DNA of 64,000 nucleotides. Source: Wyeomyia smithii. Taxonomy: Eukaryota; Arthropoda; Insecta; Diptera; Culicidae. The stretch spans positions 38,731,006 through 38,795,005 of the forward strand of contig NC_073694.1 in assembly GCF_029784165.1 (NCBI RefSeq), given 5' to 3'. The notes beneath the pieces are model-generated. The model was not told the DNA's origin. It saw nothing but the letters and a program-made list of their open reading frames with translations, and ran no database searches. A program made the translations under genes and the position numbers. Positions 10,441 to 21,187 of this stretch are shown here, piece by piece (position 1 is the stretch's first letter; each line of letters starts with the position of its first letter).

Positions 10441-10805
10441 TAGTGCTGGGACTATCCGGATTAAAATATCCGGATATTCGACCTCGGATATCGGACAAAT
10501 ATCCAAAATCCGGATCAATCGGATATCCGGATATTATCCGACAGGATATCCAGATATTGTAACCGAACATAGTTTAATGAGAATTATGTAAATAAGTACT
10601 TACGAGGGGATGGGGGATTGTGGAAAAAGCCATTTTTCGCGTTACATTTCATTCGAACGGGCCTGAAAGATAGAACAAAAAATCCGGATATTCGATTATC
10701 CGTATCCGTATATCCGGACATCCGAATAATATTCGTTTGCACATCCGTGATCCGCGCTTCGGATAACCAGATCACGAATATATCCGGTTGAAAGTCCTAG
10801 CACTA
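10441..10805. mobile_element. hAT-like miniature element filled with ATATCCGG words
   Basis: The 365-bp element is flanked by exact 8-bp duplications GTAGGGAA (10433-10440 and 10806-10813). The left end is TAGTGCTGGGACT; the right end, inverted, is TAGTGCTAGGACT. The interior is dominated by variants of ATATCCGGAT in both orientations (10455-10560 and 10680-10795), with a plain AT-rich centre. Removal of the element plus one TSD restores the RTE reading VIGRESLH. Confidence 0.82.
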
Positions 10806-10851
10806 GTAGGGAAAGCCTTCACTCTACCATCAACGTCAACGGCTTGAGGTT

Positions 10852-10903
10852 TTTTTTTGTAAGATTTGGACCACTACTGCGTCCATTGTTTTCATATGTG
10901 ATA
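10852..10903 (-). mobile_element. 52-bp retroposed scrap with 14-bp TSD
   Basis: AACGGCTTGAGGTT at 10838-10851 is repeated exactly at 10904-10917. The intervening 52 bp starts with a run of T, i.e. a short poly(A) tail if read on the minus strand. The combination of poly(A) and a 14-bp TSD fits LINE-mediated retroposition of a tiny RNA fragment. Excising one repeat and the insert restores the RTE frame NGLRLVNFAAA. Confidence 0.62.
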
Positions 10904-11599
10904 AACGGCTTGAGGTTAGTGAACTTCGCCGCGGCCAAGGGAATGGCCATCTGTAGTACCTATTTTGTACGTCTAAACATTCGGAAGCACACCCCTATGG
11001 AGAGGCCTTCTCCCAGATCGACCACATGCTGATCGACGGCCGGCACTTTTCAGACGTCATAGATGTGCGGTCCTTTCGAGGGCCATCGACTCTTGGTAGG
11101 CAAGATTCGCGCCCGGTTGTCCAACGTATTAAAATCGAGATCGGCGAGGAAGATACGCCCAGAGGTTATCAGCGGAAGGAGTTGCTGCAGAGTATACTCG
11201 GAAAGTTGATAGACGGATCGGTGAACCAGTTGGAGTTGACCTGAACGAGCAGTGGAAGCACATCCATGATGCGGTCTGCGAAACAGCGCTAATCGTGTGC
11301 CGCATTTCATGTGGTAGAAATACCGGGAGACAAGTGCTACCGAAAAGAGGCTTCACCGCCGTAAGAAACGTGAGCACTACGATCGCGTCCTCGCGGGTAC
11401 TCGTGCTCACCAGGTACGGCACGAGGAGCGACTGGGAACCTGATTACCGATAAATCGCAGGTGGCCAGGCGTTGGAAGCAACATTTTGAAGTGGTGTTGA
11501 ACGGTGAGGAAGGTAGGAGAGTCGTCGGGGGGAACAGGATAGAAATTGGAGAGGACGGACAAGCTGTGGGCCCACAAACATTCGACGAGATTGCAAAGA

Positions 11600-12035
11600 G
11601 CTAAGCCGCTGGAAAGAACGACTTACCGGCCGAACTTGTCAAAATTGGGAGCGAGCGGCTGTGTTGTGCATTTCACCAGATTTTCCTAAGGGTATAATCT
11701 GAGGAACAACTACCTACGGACTGGTTGGAAGGACTCATATGCCCTATCTACAAGAAGGGACCTAGACTCGACTGCAGTAATTATCGAGGCATAACCCTCC
11801 TCAATGCCGCTTACAAAATTCTCTCCCGTATACTGTTCCAGCGACTTGCAGGAAGCATTTGTTGGAGAATACCAATGGTTTTCGAGTGTGGCGATCTACA
11901 TCGGACCAGATGTTCACCTTGAGACAGATGCTCGACAAGTTTCGAGAACACAACTTGCAGACACATCATCTGTTTATTGACTTTGAGGCGGCGTACGATA
12001 CAGTTCAACATTGCTGTTGGAAGGTGCAATACGAT
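11600..12035 (+). pseudogene. RTE reverse transcriptase, N-terminal half
   Basis: Blocks: AAGKNDLPAELVK (KAAGxDGIPAEL type, 11609), LPTDWLEGLICPIYKKG (11709-11757), CSNYRGITLLNAAYKILSRIL (11773-11830), QMFTLRQMLDKFREHNLQTH and FIDFEAAYDTV (AYD catalytic Asp, 11975-12003). A frameshift lies near 11860. The part carrying the substrate-binding Gly-Gln and the region up to the xADD box is deleted after 12035. Confidence 0.82.
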
Positions 12036-12074
12036 GGGCAGGTGTGCAAAGGAGTGGCACCATCATCACAAAGT

Positions 12075-12869
12075 CTCATATGCTCCTAGGCTTTGCGGAC
12101 GACATTGATATAATTAGTGTTTAACGTAGAGCAGTTGAAGAGGCCTTTACGGCTCTCACAAGGGGAGCTGCGAGAATTGGACTCACCATAAACACTGTCA
12201 AAACGAAGTATATGGTGGCTGGTAGAGAGCGTGGTAGTTCTACGGGTGTTGGTGCTGCGGTGGAGATGGTTGGGGATACTTTCGAAGTGGTCTACGAATT
12301 TGTTTATCTTGATACTCTCGTGACATGTGACAACGAGGTGAGCCGCGATTGCGGCAGTGAATAGGGCTTATTACGGATTACGTAGCTAGCTTAGGTCTCG
12401 TAGCCTACAGATTCGAACGAAATTTGCGCTCTATAGGACTCTGATCCTCCCGGTGGCGCTCTGCGGACATGAATCGTGGACGTGGAAGGAGGCCGATCGA
12501 CGAGCGCATGGGGTCTTCGAGCGTACAATCCTGCGATCAATACTCGGAGGCAAACTAGAAAATGGGATGCGGCGCAGGCGCATGAATCACGAGCTGTACG
12601 AAGTATACAAACACGCTGATATTGTCAAGCTGAAGAAACACGGCAGGTTACCGTGGGCTGGCTACGTAGCACGGATGACGGATGAGCGACCGTCAAAGAT
12701 GGTATTCAGTAGAGAACCGGATAGAGGCCGACGACTTAGAGGTAGACCTCGCACGCGCTGGATGTGTGCTGTCGACAAGGATGCCAGAGCAGCGGGTGTA
12801 ATAAGGGGAGAATGGAGAGGAACAGCCCAAGACAGAGTTTTGTGGAGACGTATTCCGGATTCGGCATAG
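12075..12869 (+). pseudogene. RTE reverse transcriptase catalytic box and C-terminal domain
   Basis: FADDIDII at 12092-12115 is the catalytic box. Next come NTVKTKYMV, YEFVYLDTLVTCDNEVS (the FxYLGS-type block), RTLILPVALCGHESWT, GVFERTILRSILGG, and the diagnostic RTE ending GRLPWAGYVARM...RGRPRTRWMCAVDKD...WRGTAQDRVLWRR. Stops at 12122 and around 12360 break the frame. Spacing to the N-terminal half shows an internal deletion. Confidence 0.82.
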
Positions 12870-12909
12870 GATTTCAACGATCTGTCGCCACAAAAGTGAG
12901 TAAGTAAGA

Positions 12910-13684
12910 TCAAAATGGCTTAAGAAGGATGTTCATATAATTTCGATTCAAGCGAAGCGGATCGTTCCAACCCCACAAAAGCTCAGATTCGGAATGTTTT
13001 TTCTTCCAATGTGCCATAACTTGGCAAATAAAGTAGATTTTTATATGCAAAAAAGAAGAAAAGTGAAATTCGTTTCATACTTTTAGGTGAACTAATCACA
13101 AAATTCATGACAAGAAGAATGACTAATGGAACAACTTTACTGAAGATCCTCTGACTCTAATATAAATTTTGTGTTGAAACAGTGCTTAGCGGCGCTCTGC
13201 CCCACATGGCTTGTATTGTACGGTACTGTTGCCTGTACCAGCTCGGTTTTGTTGAAGACATCAGTTTCTATTATGTTCTAACAGCAGAGAATTAAATTAA
13301 TAAAGTAGAAGTTGATTCTCACGAACTTTTCGAAAAACCTACGTTAAAATGGCTTCGATGAGTTGTGATACCTAAACACTTTGAATTGTGTTTTTTGCGA
13401 TACCAGGCCAAGGATACCAGGGACAAGGAAATAAAAAAATTGTTATTTATGCAGTGAGAATCGTTATTGGCAAATAGTCGGAATAACGAGATGTGACGAT
13501 TTATAGCTAGAAAAAACTATAAAATCCTGATAAAGCAATCTACACGGCGACGTATACTTCCACACTATCAGTGCCAAAATTTTTGTGTCAATTTAGAGTC
13601 TGAAAATTTCTCCACCTGTTGAAATTTCTCAGTTTTCTGTGCTGAATTCATGTAGTTTCACTCATTCAATCCTGGTTGGAATCA
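12910..13684. other. no gene seen
   Basis: AT-rich sequence without coding signal, TIR pair or tandem repeat that I can support. Confidence 0.5.
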
Positions 13685-14205
13685 TAATTAACGTATCGTG
13701 AACTTCGGGTAAGGATTAATGGTTGCGTTTCACAGCCATTTACAAACAAGTCCGGAGTCCCCCAAGGTAGCAATTCTGGACCGCTACCATTTATTCTACT
13801 CTTCAATGATGCTGCTTTGATTCTGGATAGAGGTTGTTTGAAGTTGGAGTATGCTGACGATTTAAAGCTAGCTGTTGTTATACAAACGTAGGAGGATCGT
13901 TGGCATTTTTAAACCTGTAGTTTGTTTGTTGATTGGTGCCATAGAAACAAATTGGTTGTTAGCGTGGAAAAATGTCAGGTCATCTCGTTCCATCGTACAT
14001 CACAACCAATTATGTTTACTGTATTGACGCACGGCATTATGCTTACTAGAGTTACCGAAGTGACTGACTTAGAAATTCTGTTGGACTCAAAAATGATGTT
14101 TGATTTGCGTCGTTCAGGATTGATATCTAAAGCAACAAGACAGTTGGGATTTGTATTCACGGTGGCCAAAGACTTTTTCGACCCGTATGCTCAAACCAAC
14201 TGTAA
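13685..14205 (+). pseudogene. CR1-type reverse transcriptase fragment
   Basis: Plus-strand reading with NKSGVPQGSNSGPLPFILLFND (13750-13812), YADDLKL (13850-13870) and then VDWCHRNKLVVSVEKCQVISFHR...VTDLEILLDSKM, the usual segment after the catalytic box. It is a short interior piece with stops near 13890 and no 3' tail, so both ends are truncated or deleted. Confidence 0.78.
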
Positions 14206-14413
14206 TTAGTAGGTGAATTTTTATTCGTTGCGTATTTGAAGGCTACTTTTGGAACTCTGAAAAAAACTTACCTTATATTCGTTATAGCAAGGGCACTACT
14301 TTGCTAAAATTATTACATTTTTTTCAACCACACGGGATTTTCGGATATGCCCCAGTGGCTTTGAAGCCAATTCAGTAAACGCGAGGAATTTGTTTTGAAA
14401 TTATTTTTAGTGA

Positions 14414-16425
14414 GTGTATTCTTCTTCTTCTTCTTCTTTGACTGCTCCATTCTCCTATACTTGCTCAATCTTTTCTTCCAACTCTCTCTTCCCTTCCTAT
14501 TGTTTAAACTTCGTTACGTCAATACTTTTTTTAAACCGTTCAATTCTACTCCCGTTTTTCCTTAGTTCTACTTTCTTTCAGTGCACGAGACGAGACAAGA
14601 GAGAGAGAGAAAGAGAGAAAGAGAGAAAGAGAGAAAGAGAGAAAGAGAGAAAGAGAGAGTGGATAACGTGAAGAGTGCTGCTGACGTTTTGATTTTTGCT
14701 GCCACTCTGGGTTTTTTGCCTATTTATTGCCCCTCTCTCCCTCTGTGTGTGGTGAGAGTGCTTTTCTTTTCGATTTTTGTTTTTTTTTGGTTTTGAAATA
14801 GTTCAACATTTTTGGTATCCACTAATTATGTTTATCTGTTTTGTTTGACTTACGCAAGTATTTTGTAATTAGTAAACGACAGCGACTTTTTTTGTTTGGT
14901 TTTGTTTTGTTTTGTTAATGGACATCTGATGAAGTTTGATTCTTTGATTTACCTATGTTTGTGTTGTTTTTTTTTGTTTCTGTGTGAACATTTCCTATGT
15001 AATTAAATTCCATCATCGTTTTTTCTTTAGGTGTATGCTTGTGAGTGACTCGAATGAAAGATGCTTTGTTCTGGTACACATTTTATTATCACGTAATTTA
15101 GTAACAATGTACATCATTTCTGCTATTGGTAGGTCGAAGTCCTACGTTTTCTTCCTTTTTTTGTCACGTTATGTTATAAAAATTCAAAAATCATTATTTC
15201 AATAGAAAACTTGAAATTAGACTACACTTTTTTTCTGTAATTTTAATCTATATATATAATGGTAATACGCTTGGTAATATGCTTGGCTTCTGACAGTGTA
15301 CAAATCTAACAAAATTACTAAAACTGTTTCTGCCCACTGCGTTCTCATCGTAGTTTTAGTTTACTCATGTTCCAAGAAACTGATATAGCTACTTTGGAGT
15401 TTTCAGCTATCCGTTTGTTCAGTTTTTGTTTTTGCATTTTTGTTGCTGCAAACATACAAAAGTTAGAATTTGTAGTCGTTTTTGTTTTACTCTTTACATT
15501 TTTGTGTTTGTGTCAGTACGTATGACTAATAAGTAAATAATTCGATTTGTCCACCTCCACAGGTTCGGTGTTTGGCAATCAGGTGGGTGTTCAAACACAT
15601 TTAACCATTTATGTTTATGGATAGTAGTTGTAGTATGGTATCAGAGTTGATTGGTCTTTTGTTTAATTTCTTTCTTCTCTGTTGGTTTTTATGTGCGCGA
15701 GTGTATGGAATTTTTTTTTAATTTCGAAATTCAAAACAATGACTAAACTCTCAAACGGGTTCGTATAACAGTAATTAAATGATTTCTATTCAATTGTTTC
15801 AATTGTGTTGCAGTTGTTGTTGGATTGCCAGCAGTAAAGGCTGAAACTTTTGTTTGCTCAGGTCTTAATATTTTTTTTTGCTTCCGAAGAACAGAAAGAG
15901 TGAGAGAGGGCCGAAGGGAGGGGCGAGCTACGGTCTGAAGGGTCAACTGGGCTCTTTGTTGTTCATTCAGATCGGTTTGCGCCTGGGGATTGGTTCAAAT
16001 GGGTGAATAATTGGCGAATTTGCTTTGTACAGAAATGGATGAGACTTTCTGCCCTCTCACTCTCTCAGGTCAGGGATGATACCTTTTGCTTTATTTGAAG
16101 ATATCTTCTTTTTTTTTTTATGTGTAATAGGACTCATATTTAACAGGTAGGATTTTTCTACGGACCAGAAATATCGCAAAGGATGACTCGAGAGGAACTG
16201 GGCAAGTTCGTGTTTGCCTCAACTGCGCTTATTATCAATAGCAACAATGATTTTTTTCCCTATATAGCACCACTTTAATTCGTTGTTTTTACTTGTGAGA
16301 AAGTATGTGTGTGTATGTATGTAAGTGAGTGTGTTTCGGCGAGAGCATGTTATTAATGAGTGATCAGCTGGGTGTGGGGTATTGCCATGTTCGGGTTTCG
16401 TGGTGGTCTCAGGGTCTTGAAATCT
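14414..16425 (-). other. possible minus-strand terminal exon / long 3' UTR (T-rich on plus)
   Basis: This block is rich in T runs with TTTTG reiterations, like the receptor 3' UTR at 40.0-42.1 kb and unlike the surrounding repeats. At its right edge, read on the minus strand, a pyrimidine tract followed by TTATTTTAG forms a fair splice acceptor near 16425. An open minus-strand frame of about 70 codons follows from there to a stop near 16217. It could be an alternative or separate terminal exon of a minus-strand gene, or just unusual intergenic DNA. No protein family is recognised. Confidence 0.25.
14597..14660. repeat. purine (GA/GAAA) microsatellite
   Basis: Uninterrupted G/A tract made of AGAG and AGAAAG units. 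A short CTT microsatellite lies at 14422-14437. Confidence 0.9.
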
Positions 16426-16429
16426 AAAA

Positions 16430-16960
16430 TAATTTGTCGAATCAACAAAAAAGTTCGTGGAATTTGGAATTACTTACTTAAGTGCTTTTTTCCATAGTTT
16501 AGGTAAGTTTATAGCGACTGTGAGATCACGTCACGTGACATGTAGCGATGTTCGTTTTTTCTCTCCATCATTCGCAGTCAGAGTTACAGAGCGATCCACT
16601 TGTTATTACAATATTCCAATCCAATAAATCAGATGATCTGAGCTAAACTTAATTCCATAAGTCTGATACTGTTGAACAGTTTAAAAAAGATTGGTCAAAA
16701 ATTTTTGCAAATTGATCAGTGAAAGCATACAAGTACTTGTATACAATTGATTGATTGGTTGCTAACTTGCAAACAATCAATCTTTATTAATCCTCTCCCT
16801 GGAGAACGAAATCATTTTGTGCCTCGAAAATAACGGCTACAAGCACTACATATTTGCACAAACTGTAATGGCACTTTATGATCGATCTGCTCCTTAACTG
16901 TTTTTAGCTGCTTCATCTTTTGAAATTTCAACCATAATTGTTAATTTTTATGCAAGTTTA
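16430..16960. other. no gene seen
   Basis: AT-rich DNA with no supported feature. Confidence 0.45.
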
Positions 16961-16961
16961 G

Positions 16962-18010
16962 ATGTCAAGTGATGCCGACACGCGTTTGAAGGCGACGGCC
17001 TCTTACAGACAAACAAGCATTTGTCCAGATTATTATATCTTAGCCGGACTATTATATGGCATGGCATGGGGCCGGAATGTCCCCGTTACACTATCGTGGA
17101 GTAGGAAAATGGAGTTTGACCTGGAGAACGTATATTATCAGTTGGAGGCGGACGATGAACCAAAAACGCTGTGGGCCTGAAGCGCGCACCTAGTGAAGTA
17201 TTGAATGGATTGACTTCCTTTCGAAATAAAGATAGCGTGTTCCATTTCTCAAGTAACGTTGAAGAAAGTTTCGTTAGGTTGTCGTGGTATAGATTACTGT
17301 ACTTGGATCTGGATGATACTCTTGTGTCGGGTGCAATCACGAAAGAACATCTAGAGGACTTAGGTAAAGTGCCAACGAGTCTCAAGAAGGCTTGACTCTT
17401 ACTGAACAAATAAAAATGCGAGTTTTTCAAACGAGCAGTCAGCTATCTTGGTCACCTTCTCGATCAGAATAATTCACATAAGAACCTTGAGAGGGTAAAG
17501 CGGTAATCGATATCAAATCCCGGGAGAAAACTAAGAAAATTCGAGCCTTCATCGGTCTAATGAGTTATCATGCCAAGTTTTGTCCGAGTTTGGAGCATTG
17601 CTTGAGGTCATTGTACGAGCTGCGACGATACGAAGAAGGCTTTAAAAACGGCGCAGAAGTTGATTGACGACCCGGAGATTCTGATAAAACTCTACAGTAC
17701 ACATCAAGGGAAGTCATTCATGCTGCGATTACCCACAAATATCCTTACAAGACTGAGTGACCCATTCCGTTTACCTCAAGTAAGGGTTTTCTAGAAGCAT
17801 GAAGTTAGATACTCAGTGAACGATATAAAAGTGTTGGCAATCATCTGCATGGTCAAAATTCTGAGTTCACGACACACCACAAGCGTTTGACCAGTCCGTT
17901 TAGCTCTAAGACTGTTTCGAAGACGGTGTGTGGAAGTTTGCAGCGATGTGCGGTTTCCTGTTGTCCTGATTTGGGACTACAGAAACCATCACGTGAAAGG
18001 TGCTTTAAAC
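16962..18010 (+). pseudogene. gypsy-type LTR retrotransposon remnant (RT to RNase H)
   Basis: Colinear but heavily shifted gypsy pol blocks: FDLENVYYQLEADDE (DL-AYxQI-type RT block, about 17112), a catalytic box given as YLDLDD near 17300 with the usual LVSGAITKEHLEDL following, SYLGHLLDQN near 17435, IRAFIGLMSYHAKFCPSLEHCLRSLYEL (17550-17620), the RNase H-side ...RYSVNDIKVLAII (17805-17850) and LQRCAVSCC (17938). The catalytic box has two extra residues compared with YxDD. LTRs, gag and integrase are not visible, so this is a relic. Confidence 0.72.
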
Positions 18011-18341
18011 ATTCCAGTGTACAAAAGCAATCATTTCTGAAGTTTGAATGTCTATCTGCTATCAATACAGAATATCGAATTGAGGTTTTTGAGCATTTGT
18101 GCTATTTAAAAACAATATTTTCAACCGTATACCATCTCGAAACTTCAAGTAGAATAAAACGCAATCATTTTTTTTCTATGCTTTATTCGTGCTTGGGCGT
18201 AATGTGATTTTACCCTTTCTTTACACGCTATCGGCTCTAGTATACCGAGTTCCCTTCCTCCTGCCAAATATCACCAATTATAAATCCCTAGAGAAGTTTT
18301 TTTTGTTAAGAGTAAGTCACGCTAAGGTATTATATATAGAA

Positions 18342-19372
18342 CTAGCTGTCCCGGCAAACTTTGTTCCGCTCCTTTTTTTTCAGATGAATTCAACCACTCT
18401 TAATTGATTTCACCTACATCCAAAGACTCACCTTCCGATTTGTTTATAGTCTGCAAATGCATAACGAATCGAACATTGGATAGGTTTAAATTCAAAAGAA
18501 AAATGGGTTGAAATTATTGGTTTTATTGAAATGAGAACATCTTTGCCTTTCAGCTTTAGTACGTCACCTTGATTCTAAAAAACCCGTATTGGATGACTAT
18601 CGGTCGTTTTCAGCTGATTTCCAAAAAAAGTCGTCATCTTAGATTTCAAAATGGCTATCTGGCCTCTGAGCGTTATTCTGGTTTCGGTTATTTTGAGTTA
18701 TTTCCCAGAACGACCGGCGACCGGCAGTCGCCATCTTAGAATACAAAATAATGTCTGATGTTAAATTCTAACTTCTGTGCATCATCCCGATCTCGGAAAT
18801 ACTCGTTTTGGTATTTAGCCATTTTCAGCTGTTTCTGAAGAGGGAAGAATGTCAAACAATCATAAAAGTATTTTTTACCCTAAAAATCTTCTCGTGCCAA
18901 TTTTGGTTCCATTTGCTTGATTAGTTCTTGATTAGTTCCAGAGTACGGAGAAGTGACAAACCACCATAGAAATTTTTGTTTTATAATTAGTTTTAAGTTA
19001 CACCATTGAGGCACCTGTCAACCTGTTGGTGAATAAACATTAAGCATGTACGATTTGTATGAGAACCCTTCCTTTGAGAAATGTAAGGGGTGTTTCACCA
19101 CCACGAACATTTTTCTTGCTCTCAAAAACCTTAACATGCCGAATTTGGTTGTATTGGATTGGTTTTCGAGATGTGCATAGTTTTGTGTTTCATTTGTATT
19201 TGTAACCCTCCCTTCCAAAAAAGGGGGAGGTCTCGAACTATCTTTGGATCCTTTCTCGTCCCTCGAAACCCCTATTTACAAAATTTCACGCTGATCGGTT
19301 CAGTAGTTTTCGAGCCTATATGGATCAGACAGACAGACAGAACGGATTGCATTTTTATATGTTTAGATTCAG
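18342..19372. repeat. dispersed repeat starting ACTAGCTGTCCCGGCAAACT
   Basis: The start word ACTAGCTGTCCCGGCAAAC is one I associate with abundant non-coding repeats of insect genomes. The end carries CTGATCGGTTCAGTAGTTTT followed by GACAGACAGACAGAACGG (19287-19345), the usual closing words of such repeats. No reading frame is present. Related segments (dispersed 'TGGTGACTTTCGGTT' words) recur near 20935, 25985 and 53710. Confidence 0.5.
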
Positions 19373-19394
19373 CGTAGAGGAAGCTTCTCGGTCC

Positions 19395-19505
19395 TCTTTT
19401 TGACAACGAATGGCCTAATTCTACCAAGATTCAAACCCACGACCATCCGCTTGCAGAGCGGACTCTATCACCTTGCGGCTACGCAGTTACCCTAACGCAA
19501 TCATG
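19395..19505 (-). repeat. tRNA-derived SINE head (A and B box)
   Basis: On the minus strand, TAGCCGCAAGG (near 19470) fits a Pol III A box. GGTTTGAATCT (near 19430) fits a B box. Between them, CCGCTCTGCAAGCGG can form an anticodon-like arm. The acceptor and T stems do not pair properly, so it is not a functional tRNA. A tRNA-related SINE is the likeliest source. A degraded copy lies at 21140-21200. Confidence 0.5.
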
Positions 19506-20575
19506 GATGTTTAAACAAATATTTAAGGCATTTTATAAATGTGTAATTTGACCATTTAGATTCACTTCAATGAACCTGTTTTTTAATACGGAGCCAAATT
19601 AAGAGCATAATTTAAAAAAGAAGTGGGTGGGTCACAATATAACAAACAAAAATTTCGTTGCATTACACCATTCCTTTTATAGGGGGGACATGTGATGAAC
19701 ATTTTTCCATCTTTACCTACACTTGGCATTAACCCGCAAGCTATGACCAATTAGAAGAATGCTTGATTCTGTGAAGCAATTCTATTATAAATGTTCCAAT
19801 TTTAATACTTTTTTATTGTTATATTTGATTTAGCTGAAACATTACACTGATGTTCCTATGGGCTAGAGATGCCATTTTGTTCAATTAGTATTTTTTTGAA
19901 TCACCACTAATTTTTGAGAAGGCATTATGTATTGGAATGAACGGAGTGATGTCTTCAGGCAAGGTTGTGGATAATTTTTTGTTTTTCTGAAGAAAATACA
20001 CTAGTAGTTACTATTTTTTTTTTTTTAAGAAAACATTATCAAATGCACTGGGAACTTTTTCTACGCGGGTTATTTTTAATAATAAGTTCGGTTTAAGTAA
20101 ATCAAATCTAATCATTGGAACGCGGTACAATCAACCGCGTAAAAAAGGACCCCAGTGTAACTGAGAATATTATTTACAAAAAGCTCAATCTTTTAAAGAT
20201 TTATCATCTATGGAAACTGCAAAGAGTTAGCTAAACAGTATTGGTTGTCTGCTCATGGAGTAATGAGAGAAAAATTAAAATTTCCTCGAAGAAAATTGTT
20301 TGAGGGGTATAATGAATATTGTCGATGTTGTAGGCAGTGATTTTGTTCTTCCACAAAAAATATACACCACAAAAATTTCAGGAAAAGGGTTCACAAGCAT
20401 ATGATTATTAATTACACATCTCAAAAAAACTCACTTCCAAAAATTGCGATTCTTTCTCCAACATCGTTGTTGAACTTGGGGGAATAGAAACGAAAAAATT
20501 GAAATTGAAAAAAAAAATTATACGGTTTTTGAAGGGAAAAAATTACTATCACCATATTTGCTCACGGCACTAGTA
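19490..20575. repeat. direct repeat copy A
   Basis: It shares long stretches with 21188-23040: CTAACGCAATCATGGATG start, ATTTAAAAAAGAAG, CATTACACCATTCCTTTT, GCTTGATTCTGTGAAGCAAT, CTCATGGAGTAATGAGA and others in the same order. This copy lacks the insertion present at 21956-22685. No coding capacity is seen. Confidence 0.75.
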
Positions 20576-21187
20576 ACGGATAGTGATTTTGCACCTCAGA
20601 AAAAAAAAATGTTGGTCAAACAAGTTGTTTTTGTTAACCATTTTGTGCTCGACAAAAACACGTTAAGTGTGGTGCCCCGAAAAAATTGCTGTAAATCCGT
20701 TTTTTTTTTTGAGATATGTTCCGGAACAGAGGATTTTTATGAATATTTGGTAATATCACTGGTATAATGATGTACGGAGATATGAAAACAACCCTATCGG
20801 CCATTTTGTATATCAAAATAGGGACTTCCGGTTCCTGGAAAAAATAAAAAATGGCCGAAAACCACCCAAAATGAGCATTTCGGGATCGGAATGATTACGT
20901 CAGACCGAAAATCAATTACACAGGCCATTTCGAAATTCATGATGGTGACTTTCGGTTCGTCTAATCGCGTTTTGGGGTCTTTGGGTAGCATCCCGATTAT
21001 GAGAATACCCGTCTTACGTGGTGGTTTCATTTTGTGGGACCCCTCCCTTCCAAAACAGGGAGAGGTCTCGAGCTATCTTAAGAACCTTTACGACCCCTTT
21101 AAAACCCCATTTAAAAAAATTCACGCTAAACGATTCTGACGATCATCCCCTTGACAGAGTGGACTCTATAACCTTGCGGCTACGCAG

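Larger units (their letters stand above)
9490..11450 (+). pseudogene. RTE endonuclease domain, split by insertions
   Basis: Blocks in order: INDRLCVLMIKGKFFN and LINVYAPTND (9509-9590), then after the first insertion EEFYELLEITYG and the GDIN-type block (as IIIGYMN), QVGREEFFRPVIGR, then after two more insertions NFAAAKGMAI, QIDHMLIDGRHFSDVIDVRSFRG and RISCGRNTG. These are standard landmarks of the RTE apurinic-type endonuclease and linker. Frameshifts occur near 11010 and 11240. The nuclease would nick chromosomal DNA for target-primed integration; this copy cannot. Confidence 0.8.
9430..12910 (+). mobile_element. RTE-type LINE fragment carrying three nested insertions
   Basis: The endonuclease blocks (NDRLC...KGKFFN, LINVYAPTND, QVGREEFFRPVIGR), RT blocks and the RTE C-terminus (RGRPRTRW) are colinear on the plus strand. 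The order is interrupted at 9606-10305, 10441-10805 and 10852-10903 by insertions, each flanked by a direct repeat. The host sequence reads on across each. The 5' end is truncated near 9490 and the RT middle is deleted between about 12030 and 12060. It ends close to AAGTGAGTAAGTAAG (12894-12909), a short tandem tail as in RTE elements. Confidence 0.82.

Noticed and set aside
14414..14796. Open frames over the CTT and GAGA microsatellites
   Set aside because: They are translations of simple repeats, with no family content.
19395..19505. Functional tRNA gene on the minus strand
   Set aside because: A and B box-like words and an anticodon-like arm are present, but the acceptor and T stems do not pair. 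A SINE head is the better reading.
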